Positions 1-7,473 of a stretch of 64,000 nucleotides of DNA are shown here, piece after piece. Origin of the DNA: Streptomyces griseoviridis (GTDB lineage: Bacteria > Actinomycetota > Actinomycetes > Streptomycetales > Streptomycetaceae); the NCBI RefSeq assembly GCF_005222485.1, contig NZ_CP029078.1, forward strand, positions 4,367,501-4,431,500. The letters are read 5' to 3'. Position 1 is the stretch's first letter; every line of letters begins with the position of its first letter. The position numbers and the translations under genes are program-made. The notes under the pieces are model-generated. The model made no database searches. It saw only the letters and a list, made by a program, of their open reading frames with translations, and was not told the origin of the DNA.

Positions 1-164
1 ATTAGACCCCGTTTCCAGGGCTTGTCCCAGAGTGCAGGGCAGATTGCCCACGTGTTACTCACCCGTTCGCCACTAATCCACCCCGAAGGGCTTCATCGTT
101 CGACTTGCATGTGTTAAGCACGCCGCCAGCGTTCGTCCTGAGCCAGGATCAAACTCTCCGTGAA
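1..164 (-). rRNA. rrs: 16S ribosomal RNA, 5' end only
   Basis: The reverse strand reads into the universal 16S 5' region: the 27F primer site AGAGTTTGATCCTGGCTCAG, then the conserved GACGAACGCTGGCGGCGTGC and the AACACATGCAAGTCGAACG block. The mature 5' end lies at about 162-164. The rest of the gene, and presumably 23S and 5S, lie to the left of the window. Transcription runs leftwards out of the window. Confidence 0.97.
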
Positions 165-360
165 TGTTTTCCCGTAATCGGGATGACACCACGAGAGCGG
201 TGCGAGGAGAGGAATAATCCCCTCGCACACAGCGTCCTCGCTGTGTTTTCTTCAAAGGAACCTCGCCCCGGTCATGATGACCGGAGACGGGGTATCAACA
301 TATCTGGCGTTGACTTTTGGCACGCTGTTGAGTTCTCAAGGAACGGTCGCTTCCTTTGTA
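165..360 (-). promoter_or_regulatory. 16S rRNA leader with processing region
   Basis: The reverse strand upstream of the 16S start contains CTTGAGAACTCAACAGCGTG near 326-345, the conserved actinomycete rRNA leader element. It is followed by several short inverted repeats, among them GGTCATCATGACC at 270-282 and CTCGCACACAGC/GCTGTGT near 222-245. These are the usual sites for transcript anti-termination and RNase III-type processing of the pre-rRNA. No protein gene is credible here. Confidence 0.75.
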
Positions 361-404
361 CTCACCCTCTCGGGCTTTCCTCCGGGCTTCCCTTCGGTGT
401 TGCG

Positions 405-602
405 TTTCCGACTCTATCAGATCTTTCTGATCCGATTTCCTCGGTGCTTTCCGGGGTTTTCGCTTTCGCGCTTTCCCTTTCCGGCGGTTCCGACTCTATC
501 AGATCCTTTCGGGCCTGATTCCCAGTCAGCGGGTTTCGCCTTCCGGGCTGTTGGGCCCTTCCGACGTCCCAAACCTTAGCGGATCCGTCCGGCGATTCCC
601 AA
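405..602 (-). promoter_or_regulatory. tandem rrn promoters, proximal set
   Basis: On the reverse strand there are three -10-like boxes: TAGAGT at 411-416, TAGAGT at 493-498 and TAAGGT at 573-578. The last is preceded by TTGGGA at 597-602 with an 18-base spacer. The two TAGAGT boxes sit in a repeated block (GATCTGATAGAGTCGGAA) occurring twice, 82 bases apart, which suggests promoter duplication. Multiple tandem promoters are normal for Streptomyces rrn operons. Confidence 0.6.
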
Positions 603-744
603 TCGGGCCGCCGAGCCCCTATTCGAATTGAATTCGGGCACGCCGAAATCAACCCGGTCGGGAGATCGTGCTGAAGGTGTGGAGTTGCCGCTGTGAGCGA
701 CTGAGGTGCTGCCGAGAACCGGTACGGCTCTGTGGCAACCCGAA

Positions 745-776
745 GAACTTTACGGATCGGGGAGGGGCGTGTCAAG
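745..776 (-). promoter_or_regulatory. strong distal rrn promoter
   Basis: The reverse strand shows a consensus -35 TTGACA at 770-775, a 17-base spacer and TAAAGT at 747-752. This is the best vegetative (HrdB-type) promoter in the rrn upstream region. It lies about 580 bases from the 16S start and just past the stop codon of the neighbouring MarR gene, which is also transcribed leftwards. Confidence 0.75.
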
Positions 777-817
777 CAGCCCCTGTCAAGATCTTTTCGT
801 GGGTCGGACGGGTGACG

Positions 818-1372
818 TCAGTCCAGATCGGTGAGGCGGCCGCCGGCGTCCGGCTGGGCGTGCTCCACCCGGCGGAGCAGGCGGGTGAGCACCTCGTCGA
901 GGACCACGCGCTCCTCGGGGGCGAGGTCCTGGAGCAGTTCCTCCTCGAAGACCGAGGCGAGGCGCATGGCCTCCAGCCACTTCTCGCGGCCGTCCGTGGT
1001 CAGCTCCACGATCACCCGCACCCGGTTGGACTCGTCGCGCTCCCGGGTCACCAGGCCCTCCGCGACCATGCGGTCGATGCGGTGGGTCATCGCGGCCGGC
1101 GTCAGGCCGAGCCGCTTGGCCAGGTCGCTCGGGCCCAGCTGGTACGGCACCCCGGAGAGGACGAGGGCCTTGAGGACCTCCCACTCGGCGTTGCTTATGC
1201 CGAGGGCCGAGGTCTGGCGGCCGTAGGCGACGTTCATCCGGCGGTTCAGCCGGGACAGCGCCGAGACGATCTTCTCGACCTGGGGGTCCAGGTCCTGGAA
1301 CTCGCGCTGGTACGCCGCGATCTGCTCGTCGAGGGTCGGTTCGCTGCCGAGGTTGCCGGGTGTGTCGCCCAT
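818..1372 (-). CDS. MarR family transcriptional regulator
   Basis: A 184-residue protein with a winged-helix MarR core at about residues 55-150: the recognition region LAKRLGLTPAAMTHRIDRM followed by the wing RERDESNRVRVIVELTTDGR. It is divergent from an MFS transporter at 1501, the usual arrangement in which a MarR repressor controls an efflux pump and itself. The ATG at 1372 follows a CATACT -10-like box (1379-1384) by only six bases, so the mRNA may be leaderless, although a weak GGAG also sits there. The ligand cannot be deduced. Confidence 0.9.
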   Translation of the reverse strand: MGDTPGNLGSEPTLDEQIAAYQREFQDLDPQVEKIVSALSRLNRRMNVAYGRQTSALGISNAEWEVLKALVLSGVPYQLGPSDLAKRLGLTPAAMTHRIDRMVAEGLVTRERDESNRVRVIVELTTDGREKWLEAMRLASVFEEELLQDLAPEERVVLDEVLTRLLRRVEHAQPDAGGRLTDLD

Positions 1373-1404
1373 CTCCGCAGTATGGCACGCAGCTGCTTGG
1401 CGTT

Positions 1405-1451
1405 GAAGTTCTTCTAGGTGTACCGTTTACCTTCGAACTTTAGCTTCGAAG
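1405..1451. promoter_or_regulatory. MarR-type operator in divergent promoter region
   Basis: A perfect inverted repeat has arms CTTCGAA (1431-1437) and TTCGAAG (1445-1451) around a 7-base centre. A second imperfect dyad, GAAG-TT-CTTC, lies at 1405-1414. Both sit between the divergent marR and MFS genes, where the repressor would block both promoters. Assignment of the site to the adjacent MarR is inference from position and symmetry. Confidence 0.6.
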
Positions 1452-1500
1452 TCTTCCGCGCTAAGTGCTGAAGGCCTTCAACTACCTGAGAGAGGTGACC

Positions 1501-2787
1501 GTGACCAGGGCGAGGGGCGCAGTGATGCGCCGGATCCATGTGGGTAACGCACTCAGCGCGTTCGGGCTCGGCTTCACCGTCCCCTACCTGTACGTCTATG
1601 TGGCGCAGGTGCGGGGCCTTGGAGCCATGACGGCGGGGCTCGTCCTCGCCGTCTTCGCCGTGGCCGCGCTGGTCGTGCTGCCGTTCGCCGGGCGGGCCAT
1701 CGTCCGGCACGGGCCCCTGCCGGTCCTGCTCGCCGCCCTGGTCACCGCCGCTCTGGGCGCGCTGGGCCTCGGGCTCGCGGGGAACGCGACGGCGGTGCTG
1801 CTCGCGGCGACGGCGCTCGGCGCCGGGCAGGCCGTGACGCAGCCGGCGCTCGCCACGATGATCGTCGACTCGTCGACGACGGAGACCCGCTCGCGCGCCT
1901 TCGCCACCCAGTTCTTCCTGCAGAACCTCGGTCTCGGCGTCGGCGGGCTGATCGGCGGGCACCTGGTGGACACCACGCGGGTGTCGTCGTTCACGCTGCT
2001 GTTCGCGATCGAGGCGGCGATGTTCCTGGTGCTGGTCGCGGTGATGGCGACCGTGCGGCTGCCGCGCGCGCCGCGGGTCGAGAACGCGCCGTCCGGGTCG
2101 GGCGCCGGGAGCTGGAAGCGGCTGCTGGGGAACCGGGCGATGGTGCAGCTGTGCGTGCTGGGCTTCGTGCTGTTCTTCGCCTGCTACGGGCAGTTCGAGT
2201 CGGGGCTGAGCGCCTACGGGGTGGAGGCCGCCGGGATCTCGACGTCCACGCTCGGGACCGCGCTGGCCGCCAACACGCTGATGATCGTCGTCGCGCAGTT
2301 CGCGGTGCTCAAGTTCGTCGAGCGGCGCAGGCGGTCGCGGGTGATCGCGGCGGTGGGGCTGATCTGGGCCGTGGCGTGGGTCGCGGCCGGGTTCGCCGGG
2401 CTCGGGCACGGCAGCCAGGAGATGGCGACGGCCGCCTTCGTGTCGACGTACGCGCTGTTCGGGCTCGGGGAGGCGATGCTGTCGCCGACCGTGGCGCCGC
2501 TGGTCGCCGATCTGGCGCCGAGCGGTCTCGCCGGGCAGTACAACTCGGCGTTCGCCCTGGTGAAGCAGCTCGCGCTGGCCGTGGGTCCCGCGGTGGGCGG
2601 CCCGATGGGGGCCTCCCTGCACGCGCCCTACATCGTGACGTTCCTGCTGTTCTCCCTCGGGATCAGCGTGCTCGCCGTGCGGCTCGGGCGGCAGCTGACC
2701 GACGTCCAGGACCAGCCGTGGGCGGCGCGCAGCCGGGTCGTGGTGCGGGGCGGGGCGGCCGCAGAGCCCGTGGCCGCCGACGCCTGA
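1501..2787 (+). CDS. MFS efflux transporter
   Basis: About 428 residues with 12 predicted hydrophobic segments and the layout of the 12-TM drug/proton antiporter group. An internal loop with charged residues near residue 190 splits the two halves. I chose GTG 1501 because GAGAGAGG at 1488-1495 is well spaced before it; an in-frame GTG at 1465 lacks a site, and ATG 1525 is a further alternative. It is divergent from the MarR gene with a palindromic operator between, so drug or metabolite export under MarR control is likely; the substrate is unknown. It ends one base before the convergent phosphatase gene. Confidence 0.85.
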   Translation: MTRARGAVMRRIHVGNALSAFGLGFTVPYLYVYVAQVRGLGAMTAGLVLAVFAVAALVVLPFAGRAIVRHGPLPVLLAALVTAALGALGLGLAGNATAVLLAATALGAGQAVTQPALATMIVDSSTTETRSRAFATQFFLQNLGLGVGGLIGGHLVDTTRVSSFTLLFAIEAAMFLVLVAVMATVRLPRAPRVENAPSGSGAGSWKRLLGNRAMVQLCVLGFVLFFACYGQFESGLSAYGVEAAGISTSTLGTALAANTLMIVVAQFAVLKFVERRRRSRVIAAVGLIWAVAWVAAGFAGLGHGSQEMATAAFVSTYALFGLGEAMLSPTVAPLVADLAPSGLAGQYNSAFALVKQLALAVGPAVGGPMGASLHAPYIVTFLLFSLGISVLAVRLGRQLTDVQDQPWAARSRVVVRGGAAAEPVAADA

Positions 2788-2788
2788 G

Positions 2789-4441
2789 TCACGGCTTGGG
2801 GAGCACGAACTCGCACCACACCGCCTTGCCGCCGCCCGGGGTCCTGCGCGAGCCCCAGTTGGTGGCGATCGTCGCGACGATGGCGATGCCGCGGCCCGAC
2901 TCGTCGGCGGGTTCCGCGCGGCGGCGGCGCGGCAGGTGGTCGTCGCCGTCCGTCACCTCGATGATCAGGCGGCGGTCGGTGCGGCGCAGCCGCAGCCGCA
3001 TCGGCGGGATGCCGTGCTGGAGGGAGTTGGCGACGAGTTCGCTGGCCGCGAGGACGCCGAGGTCGTGCAGTTCGGCCGGGAAGCGCCAGCTGGTCAGGAC
3101 GCCGGAGGCGAAGGCACGCGCGCGGGGTGCCGCCTCGATGCCGCCGAGGAGTTCCAGGGCGGCGTTGCGGAACAGGTCGCCCGTGGGGCCGGTGCGGGCC
3201 GGGTGCTGGAGGACGAGGACGGCGACGTCGTCGTCGTGGTCGGCGGTCACGCCCGCCGAGCGGACCAGGCGGTCGCAGACGACCTGCGGGGTGCCGGTGG
3301 CGCCCGCGAGGGCGCGTTCCAGGGCGGCGATGCCCTCGTCGAGGTCCTGGTCGCGGCGTTCGACCAGGCCGTCCGTGTAGAGGACGGCGGTGGAGCCGGG
3401 GCCGAGCGCGATCGAGCCCGAGGCGTGCATCCAGCCGCCGGTGCCCAGCGGCGGGCCGGTGGGTTCGTCGGCGCGCTGGACGACCCCGCTCTCGTCGCGC
3501 ACGAGGATCGGCAGATGGCCGGCCGAGGCGTACACCAGCCGGCCCTCGTTCGGGTCGTGGATCGCGTACACGCAGGTGGCGATCTGGTTGGGGTCGATCT
3601 CGGCGGCGAGGCCGTCGAGGAGCTGGAGCACCTCGTGCGGGGGCAGGTCGAGGCGGGCGTAGGCGCGGACGGCGGTGCGCAGCTGGCCCATGACGGCCGC
3701 CGCGCGCACGCCTCTGCCCATGACGTCGCCGATGACCAGGGCGGTGCGGCCGCCGCCGAGGGTGATGACGTCGTACCAGTCGCCGCCGACGGCGGTCTCG
3801 GTGCCGCCGGGGTGGTAGGTGGCGGCGATGCGCAGGTCGTCGGGTTCCTCCAGTTCCTGCGGGAGCAGGGAGCGCTGGAGGGTGACGGCGGTCTCGCGCT
3901 GGCTGCGTTCGCTGGCGCGCAGGCGTTCGGCGGCCTCGGCGTGGTCGGTGACGTCGGTGGCGAAGAGGAGGATCGCGCCGCCGTCGTCGGCGTCCTCGGT
4001 GACCGGGGTGCAGGTGAACGTGTAGGAGCGGCCGTCGGGTGCCTTGCGGGACTTGAGGGTGCGGTCTCTGCCGCTGCGCCGGACCTGGTCGAGGAGCGGG
4101 AGCAGGCCCAGTTCGTCGAGTTCGGGCAGGGACTCGCGGACGGGTTCGCCGAGGGGGCGGACGCCGAAGGCGGCGACGTAGGCGTCGTTGACGTACGCGA
4201 CCCGGTGGTCGGGGCCGTGGACGAGGGCGACGAGTGCGGGGACGCGGTCGAGGACGTCACGGACGGGGAGTTCGTCGACGGCGGGGATGTGCGGGTGCTC
4301 GTCGGTGAGGTGTTCGGCGCGGGCCGCGGGGACGGCGCCCGCGCTCTCCCCCCGCCGGTCGGGGGTGCCCGGGTGGTCGGTCCGCGCTGCCGCGCGGCGC
4401 TGCGTTCCGGGAAGCCGGGCGCTCCAGCGCGTGAAGTTCAC
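2789..4441 (-). CDS. PAS-SpoIIE phosphatase-anti-sigma ATPase protein
   Basis: A 550-residue multidomain signalling protein. A PAS sensor domain lies at about 65-175 (VAYVNDAYVAAFG). A PP2C/SpoIIE serine phosphatase follows at about 190-405, with GGDWYD and VIGDVMGRGVRAAAVM supplying metal-binding aspartates. A C-terminal HATPase_c domain of the RsbW anti-sigma kinase type lies at about 425-545 (ASELVANSLQHG and ESGRGIAIV). Such proteins switch anti-sigma-factor antagonists on and off. GTG 4441 is preferred (GAGG nine bases upstream); the open frame continues to 4693 but that extension is Pro/Arg-rich and unlike a protein start. No partner anti-sigma antagonist lies alongside. Confidence 0.88.
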   Translation of the reverse strand: MNFTRWSARLPGTQRRAAARTDHPGTPDRRGESAGAVPAARAEHLTDEHPHIPAVDELPVRDVLDRVPALVALVHGPDHRVAYVNDAYVAAFGVRPLGEPVRESLPELDELGLLPLLDQVRRSGRDRTLKSRKAPDGRSYTFTCTPVTEDADDGGAILLFATDVTDHAEAAERLRASERSQRETAVTLQRSLLPQELEEPDDLRIAATYHPGGTETAVGGDWYDVITLGGGRTALVIGDVMGRGVRAAAVMGQLRTAVRAYARLDLPPHEVLQLLDGLAAEIDPNQIATCVYAIHDPNEGRLVYASAGHLPILVRDESGVVQRADEPTGPPLGTGGWMHASGSIALGPGSTAVLYTDGLVERRDQDLDEGIAALERALAGATGTPQVVCDRLVRSAGVTADHDDDVAVLVLQHPARTGPTGDLFRNAALELLGGIEAAPRARAFASGVLTSWRFPAELHDLGVLAASELVANSLQHGIPPMRLRLRRTDRRLIIEVTDGDDHLPRRRRAEPADESGRGIAIVATIATNWGSRRTPGGGKAVWCEFVLPKP

Positions 4442-4655
4442 GAATCCTTGCCTCGTGTCGTCGTCTTCGGCCGGCTCGGGACCCGGCCGTGGGTCCGGTG
4501 CTCGGCACCCCGGGGTGCGGCTCTGATGGGGACAGCCTGGTGGTGCGAGGGGCGAGCGTGCGCTCGTTGCTGGGGCGGGGGTCAGTCTGGCAGTGCGAGC
4601 GGCCGGGGCGACATCCGTCAGACGCCCCACATGCCGTGGGAGTTCCCCGGTCCGG

Positions 4656-6020
4656 TCAGGACGACCCCTTCGGGTCGGTGGAAGGCTCTCCACCGGCCGC
4701 GCGTTCGAACTCCGCTCGGGGATGTTCGAGGGAGCCGAGGGAGACGATCTCCCGCTTGAAGAGGCCGGAGAGCGTCCATTCGGCCAGGACCCGGGCCTTG
4801 CGGTTGAAGGTGGGGACCCGGCTGAGGTGGTAGGCGCGGTGCATGAACCAGGCAGGGTAGCCCGTCAGGGTGCGGCCGCGGAGCTGGGCGACGCCCTTGT
4901 GGAGGCCGAGGGAGGCGACCGCGCCGGTGTACGCGTGCGCGTACGTCTCGAGTTCCTCGCCGCGCAGGGCGTGGGCGATGTTGTCGCCGAGGACCTTGGC
5001 CTGGCGCAGCGCGTGCTGGGCGTTGGGCGCGGTGTGCGCGCCGGGTTCCGCGGTGACGTCGGGCACGGCGGCCGCGTCGCCGGCGGCCCACGCGTGCGGG
5101 ACGCCGTCGACGGTGAGGTGGGCGGTGCATTTCAGCCGCCCCCGGTCGGTGCGCGGGAGGCCGGTCAGGGCGATCAGGGGGTGCGGTCGGACGCCCGCGG
5201 TCCACACGACGGTGCGGGTCGGGAAGCGGGAGCCGTCGCTGAGGACGGCCACCCGGTCGGCGCAGGACTCCAGGCGGGTGGTGAGGCGTACGTCGATGTT
5301 GCGGCGGCGCAGTGCGGTGACCGTGTAGCGGCCGAGTTCCTCGCCGACCTCGGGCAGGACGCGGTCGGACGCCTCGACGAGGATCCATTTCATGTCGTCG
5401 GGCTGGACGTTGTGGTAGGAGCGGGAGGCGTAGCGGGCCATGTCCTCCAGTTCGCCGAGCGCCTCCACGCCCGCGTAGCCGCCGCCGACGAAGACGAAGG
5501 TGAGGGCCGCGTCGCGGAGGGCGGGGTCGCGGGTGGAGGAGGCGATGTCCATCTGTTCGATGACGTGGTTGCGCAGTCCGATGGCCTCCTCGACGGTCTT
5601 GAAACCGATGCCGTGGTCGGCGAGGCCGGGAACGGGCAGGGTGCGGGCGACGGAGCCGGGGGCGAGGACGAGTTCGTCGTACTCCAGCTGGTCGGGGCCC
5701 GTGCCCTCCTCCTCGGTGGCGAGAGTGGTGAGGTGCGCGGTGCGTTTGGCGTGGTCGAGCGCGGTGACCTCGCCGACGACGACCCGGCAGTGGTCGAGGA
5801 CCCGGCGCAGCGGCACGACGACGTGCCGGGGTGAGATGGATCCGGCCGCCGCCTCGGGAAGGAATGGCTGATACGTCATGTAGGGGTCGGGGGTGACGAC
5901 GGTGATCTCCACCTGGCCCCCGCGCAGTTCGCTTCTCAGCTTCCGCTGGAGGCGCAGCGCCGTGTACATCCCGACGTAGCCGCCGCCGACAACGAGAATG
6001 CGCGCACGTTCCTTCACCAT
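4656..6020 (-). CDS. ndh: type II NADH dehydrogenase (NAD(P)/FAD oxidoreductase)
   Basis: A 454-residue single-subunit, non-proton-pumping NADH:menaquinone reductase. An FAD-binding Rossmann motif VVGGGYVGMYTALRL lies at the N-terminus and a second nucleotide-binding motif FVFVGGGYAGVE at about residue 180. The family signature TYQPFLPEAAAGSISPRHVV and the WAAGDAA FAD motif near the C-terminal third are present. The start ATG 6020 matches the conserved beginning VKERARILVV; an in-frame ATG at 6065 would add 15 residues. It feeds electrons from NADH to the quinone pool at the cytoplasmic membrane face. Confidence 0.9.
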   Translation of the reverse strand: MVKERARILVVGGGYVGMYTALRLQRKLRSELRGGQVEITVVTPDPYMTYQPFLPEAAAGSISPRHVVVPLRRVLDHCRVVVGEVTALDHAKRTAHLTTLATEEEGTGPDQLEYDELVLAPGSVARTLPVPGLADHGIGFKTVEEAIGLRNHVIEQMDIASSTRDPALRDAALTFVFVGGGYAGVEALGELEDMARYASRSYHNVQPDDMKWILVEASDRVLPEVGEELGRYTVTALRRRNIDVRLTTRLESCADRVAVLSDGSRFPTRTVVWTAGVRPHPLIALTGLPRTDRGRLKCTAHLTVDGVPHAWAAGDAAAVPDVTAEPGAHTAPNAQHALRQAKVLGDNIAHALRGEELETYAHAYTGAVASLGLHKGVAQLRGRTLTGYPAWFMHRAYHLSRVPTFNRKARVLAEWTLSGLFKREIVSLGSLEHPRAEFERAAGGEPSTDPKGSS

Positions 6021-6391
6021 CCCATGACGCACCCGACGCTGGAGTTTGTCCACAGCCTCGACCATCTGTATGACTGCCGGCCGGGGACCTCCACAGTTGG
6101 CCGGATTGCCGGAGTACCCGTCAGATGCGCAGGTCAGCGGGGTGGGTGGGGGCGCGTTCCGGGGTGCAATCCGGGCGTATGCGACCCGTACTCCGATCGG
6201 GGGGCGCTCCGTGCGGAACCTGCCCCTTCTGAATTGACCCTCACTCAACTATGTTCGTCTGTCGACGGGGTGTAGGGGGTGCGCTCATCGGGTCCGCGAC
6301 GGGCGGGCGCGAGAAACGGGCTTGTTCCTGAGCCTCGGCTTGCAATGGCGGGGAGTCTCCGGGGGGAGACGTCATTACCGGGGGATCATTC
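6021..6391. promoter_or_regulatory. divergent intergenic region, ndh / tetR
   Basis: This 371-base gap lies between divergent ndh and the TetR gene and holds no convincing gene. A short dyad TTGA...TCAA occupies 6234-6248 (TTGACCCTCACTCAA), overlapping a possible -35 TTGACC. A GGGGGA ribosome site precedes the TetR start. Promoters for both genes must lie here but I cannot fix their -10 boxes. Confidence 0.4.
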
Positions 6392-7165
6392 ATGAGCATT
6401 CAGGAATCTCATTGGTCGACCGCAGCCGCTCTCGCAGCGAGCGGCATGGTGGGCGCGGCGGGCGGTGGACGCGGGGACGCCTCGCGGACGGCGCCGCTGC
6501 GTGTGGACGCACAGCGCAATCTGGAGCACGTACTGCGCGCGGCGCGCGAGGTCTTCGGCGAGCTGGGGTACGGCGCGCCGATGGAGGACGTGGCGCGGCG
6601 GGCGCGGGTGGGCGTGGGGACGGTGTACCGGCGCTTCCCGAGCAAGGACGTGCTGGTGCGTCGGATAGCCGAGGAGGAGACCTCCCGGCTGACCGACCAG
6701 GCCCGTACGGCGCTCGGCCAGGAGGACGAGCCGTGGTCGGCGCTCTCGCGCTTCCTGCGGACGTCGGTCGCCTCGGGTGCCGGGCGGCTGCTGCCGCCGC
6801 AGGTGCTGCGGGTGGGGGTCGCGGACGAGCGGGGCGGCGAGCACGGCGGCGCCGGTCCTGACGAGGCGCGGGTGCCGCAGCAGCGCAGTCAGCCAGGCGC
6901 GGGTGAGCTGCGGCTGGTGTCGGACAGCACGCCGGTGCCGGCGGCCGACGACGACACGGGCGCCGCGGCGCTCCTGGAGGTCGTGGGCAAGCTGGTCGAC
7001 CGGGCGCGGGCCTCGGGTGCGCTGCGGCCCGACGTGTCGGTGTCGGACGTCCTGCTGGTGATCGCCACGGCGGCGCCCGCGCTGCCCGACGCGGCGCAGC
7101 AGGCGGCTGCCTCGGCGCGGCTGCTGGACATCCTGCTGGAGGGGCTGCGTTCGCGCCCGATGTGA
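6392..7165 (+). CDS. TetR family transcriptional regulator
   Basis: A 257-residue protein. The TetR DNA-binding helix-turn-helix spans about residues 45-95 (HVLRAAREVFGELGYGAPMEDVARRARVG then VGTVYRRFPSKDVLV). The C-terminal half is helical with a low-complexity insert around residues 145-175 (GGEHGGAGPDEAR...). A GGGGGA site lies nine bases before ATG 6392. The first 35 residues are a non-conserved extension. It is divergent from ndh and may regulate it or itself; no ligand can be assigned. Confidence 0.88.
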   Translation: MSIQESHWSTAAALAASGMVGAAGGGRGDASRTAPLRVDAQRNLEHVLRAAREVFGELGYGAPMEDVARRARVGVGTVYRRFPSKDVLVRRIAEEETSRLTDQARTALGQEDEPWSALSRFLRTSVASGAGRLLPPQVLRVGVADERGGEHGGAGPDEARVPQQRSQPGAGELRLVSDSTPVPAADDDTGAAALLEVVGKLVDRARASGALRPDVSVSDVLLVIATAAPALPDAAQQAAASARLLDILLEGLRSRPM

Positions 7166-7473
7166 GGCGTCAGGCGTCAGTCTCCGTTGACGGCGGGTGA
7201 CTCGAAGGGGTGATGGTGGGGGCGTGGGCGGCGGTCCGCCCGCGCGCCCGGCGTGAGCCGGGAACACACCGGACAATTCGGGCCACTCGCCGAACGGGGC
7301 TGGCCGGGAAGCCGCTGGTTCCTTCCCCGAACGGGTGGCTCCTAGTACCACCGCACGGCAAGTCCCCACGGACGAGTGGACAGAGCACCCCGCGACCGTC
7401 CTGAACAAAAGCCAATATGGCACTCTGACCCGATGTTCGGGACTGGCAGGGCAGGCGGCGGGGGCTTTCCGCG
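7166..7473 (+). promoter_or_regulatory. upstream region of the tethered sigma factor gene
   Basis: A 308-base gap with no credible ORF. It holds two GAACGGG blocks (7291 and 7329) and an AATATG/TATGGC -10-like stretch near 7414, the only AT-rich patch. The promoter of the sigma gene is probably within the last 80 bases. Confidence 0.3.

Noticed and set aside
668..1417. 249-residue frame antisense to the first MarR gene
   Set aside because: It mirrors a clear MarR gene and has the biased composition of an antisense shadow; no domain or ribosome site.
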